Source: JBBPYR01 sp038199755
GTDB lineage: Bacteria; Chloroflexota; Ktedonobacteria; Ktedonobacterales; Ktedonobacteraceae
NCBI GenBank assembly: GCA_038199755.1
Contig: JBBPYR010000034.1
Coordinates: forward strand, 1-16,821
Direction of reading: 5' to 3'
DNA: 16,821 bases
The first letter of the stretch is position 1; the number at the start of each line of letters is the position of its first letter. The position numbers and the translations under genes were made by a program. The notes under the pieces are model-generated. The model searched no databases. It had not been told where the DNA came from and saw only the letters and a program-made list of their open reading frames with translations. Shown here in pieces: positions 15,309 through 16,821 of this stretch.

Positions 15309-16682
15309 ATGGCATGGGAAACATACCTGAAAGAGCAGCAACTCCACTATCAAGATGAGTTGCTGCAATTCCTTAGCATCCCCAGTATTTCGGCACTACC
15401 TGAGCATGCCGATGCTGTTCATCAGGCAGCTTTATGGGTCGCTAGTCGCCTCACGAGTGCTGGTCTAGAGAATGTGCAAATGTTGTTGACTGGTGGACAT
15501 CCTGTTATTTATGGAGATTGGTTGCACGCGCCTGGCAAGCCAACCATCATGATTTATGGTCACTTCGACACGCAGCCAGCTGACCCGCTAGCACTCTGGA
15601 CAACGCCACCGTTTGAGCCGCAAGTTCGCGATGACCGTGTTTACGCACGCGGTGCCTCAGATGATAAAGGCAATATGCTCATTCCCATCTTAGCGGTCGA
15701 AGCTCTGCTGCAAGATGAGGGAGCCTTACCCGTCAACGTGAAGTTTTTTCTTGAAGGACAAGAGGAAATTGGTAGCCCTCAATTGCCCACCCTGGTCGCG
15801 CTGCAACGTGACCTGCTCGCGTGTGACCTCGTACTGAGTGCCGACGGCGTTCAGTATGGCGAGGATCAGCCCGCGCTCGTGATTGCTTGTAAAGGTCTGG
15901 CGGCGGTGCAGATCGATGTGCATGGTGCCAACAGCGATTTGCATTCCGGTATCTATGGTGGTGCCGTTGCCAATCCCATTCATGCCCTGACGCGCATCCT
16001 TGATTCTATGCGTAGTGCCGAGGGCAAAATTCTGGTCGAGGGTTTCTATGATCCTATCCTGCCGCTCTCAGAACAGGACCGTGCTGCTATTGCCGCCATC
16101 CCCTTTGACGAGCAAGCCTATAAAGAGGAAATAGGTGTGGATGCTCTCATTGCTGAACCGGGCTTTACGCCGCAGGAGCACCTGGCGGCACGCCCTACGC
16201 TGGAAGTAAACGGCATCTGGGGTGGTTTCCAGGGAGAAGGCGTCAAGACAGTGTTGCCAAATGAGGCGCACGCTAAGATCACGTGCCGCTTAGTAGCCAA
16301 TCAAGAACCCGCCACTATCGTCGATCTCATCACCAAACATGTGCAGAAGTATACTCCAACGGGAGTGCGAGCTGTCGTCCATCCACTTCCCGGCACCGCT
16401 AAACCCTACCTGATTCCCGCAGACCACTGGGGCAATCGCATTGCCGAGACAGTGCTCAGGGAAGTCTACGGCAAAGCACCCTACTACCTGCGCCTGGGTG
16501 GGAGTATCCCCGTCTGCGAAACCTTCCTCAGCGTGCTGGGTGCCTACACCGTGAACTTCGCCTTCGGCCTCACCGACGAGCATTTTCACGCCCCCAACGA
16601 GTTCTTCCGTCTCAGCAGTTTCCGTCGTGGACCCGTGGCCTACTGTAAACTCCTACATGAACTAGGGAAAGAGGGAAAATAA
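15309..16682 (+). CDS. M20-family metallopeptidase (dipeptidase)
   Basis: This 457-residue zinc aminoacylase/dipeptidase belongs to the M20 (CNDP-like) group. YGHFDTQP (83-90) carries His85 with Asp87. ARGASDDKG (113-121) carries the bridging Asp118. EGQEEIGSP (149-157) carries the catalytic Glu152 and metal-ligand Glu153. Asp179 in SADG and His427 in DEHFHAPNEFF complete the two-zinc site. SDLHSGIYGG (209-218) marks the dimerisation (lid) domain, with the conserved His212. The enzyme would cleave small peptides or acylated amino acids in the cytoplasm; it has no signal peptide. GGAGAG at 15294-15299 lies 9 bases before ATG 15309. It follows the YihY gene by 69 bp in the same direction and has normal length. 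Confidence 0.93.
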   Translation: MAWETYLKEQQLHYQDELLQFLSIPSISALPEHADAVHQAALWVASRLTSAGLENVQMLLTGGHPVIYGDWLHAPGKPTIMIYGHFDTQPADPLALWTTPPFEPQVRDDRVYARGASDDKGNMLIPILAVEALLQDEGALPVNVKFFLEGQEEIGSPQLPTLVALQRDLLACDLVLSADGVQYGEDQPALVIACKGLAAVQIDVHGANSDLHSGIYGGAVANPIHALTRILDSMRSAEGKILVEGFYDPILPLSEQDRAAIAAIPFDEQAYKEEIGVDALIAEPGFTPQEHLAARPTLEVNGIWGGFQGEGVKTVLPNEAHAKITCRLVANQEPATIVDLITKHVQKYTPTGVRAVVHPLPGTAKPYLIPADHWGNRIAETVLREVYGKAPYYLRLGGSIPVCETFLSVLGAYTVNFAFGLTDEHFHAPNEFFRLSSFRRGPVAYCKLLHELGKEGK

Positions 16683-16729
16683 ATACTTATGTAGTGATAC
16701 TTGTAAAGGATGAAGAGGAGCAGCAATCT

Positions 16730-16821
16730 ATGGCAATACGACAGAACGAGCTTCATGGACGGAAAAGCCGGGAAGAGTACTTTGCATTTTTAGAGCGTGA
16801 TCCTGAGCATCGTTATGAGTA
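16730..16821 (+). CDS. Uma2-family (DUF820) endonuclease-like protein, 5' end only
   Basis: The frame starts at ATG 16730, 9 bases after GAGGAG (16715-16720), and is cut by the window edge after 30 codons. It reads MAIRQNELHGRKSREEYFAF, then an acidic/aromatic run ending RYEY. This layout (short basic start, S-x-E-E-Y helix, then R-Y-E-Y leading to the family's first strand) is typical of Uma2/DUF820 proteins. These have a PD-(D/E)XK restriction-endonuclease-like fold and are amplified in Ktedonobacteria and cyanobacteria. The catalytic residues lie outside the window, so the call rests on the N-terminus alone. Confidence 0.65.
   Translation, partial: MAIRQNELHGRKSREEYFAFLERDPEHRYE

Overview
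The window looks like chromosomal DNA of a soil-type, GC-moderate bacterium. The best guess is class Ktedonobacteria (Chloroflexota). This rests on the mixture of gene families: an F420-type luciferase-like oxidoreductase, DUF2252, a Uma2-type nuclease start, a CHC2/TOPRIM mini-primase and a phenylacetate-CoA-ligase-type enzyme. It also rests on frequent TTG starts with strong AGGAGG-type ribosome binding sites. The taxonomic call is inference from gene content; there is no rRNA or marker gene here. No tRNA, rRNA, CRISPR array or complete insertion sequence was seen, and no stretch over 300 bases lacks a gene (the longest gap is 1918-2202).

Left part (1-2508). The 3' end of a phenylacetate-CoA ligase-like gene is followed by an enoyl-CoA hydratase with both catalytic glutamates, which suggests CoA-dependent aromatic or fatty acid breakdown. 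A small membrane protein runs convergently, its stop one base from the hydratase stop, and its 5' end is unclear. A fold-back segment (about 2055-2176) then lies just upstream of a glycine-oxidase (ThiO-like) gene cut to its first 101 codons.

Middle (2519-7748). DUF2252 starts on a Shine-Dalgarno that overlaps the stop codon of the truncated oxidase. Next is a solitary small DNA primase-like gene (variant CHC2 zinc finger plus TOPRIM), preceded by a perfect 13-bp inverted repeat whose core matches the Gram-positive SOS box GAAC-N4-GTTC. A lipoprotein with a glycoside-hydrolase-like (clan A) pattern runs on the minus strand, divergent from a PLP-dependent aminotransferase.

Minus-strand block (12405-7767, read right to left). 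An LLM/F420-dependent oxidoreductase, an NCS1 nucleobase permease, a VOC ring-cleaving dioxygenase and a histidine-rich multi-pass membrane protein lie in one direction with 58, 58 and 104 bp gaps. The first three look like an uptake-and-oxidation cassette for a small ring compound (inference).

Right part (12571-16821, plus strand). Here lie an ATP-grasp ligase of the PGM1/pre-ATP-grasp kind, a YihY/BrkB membrane protein, an M20 metallodipeptidase, and the first 30 codons of a Uma2-family (DUF820) protein that runs off the window.
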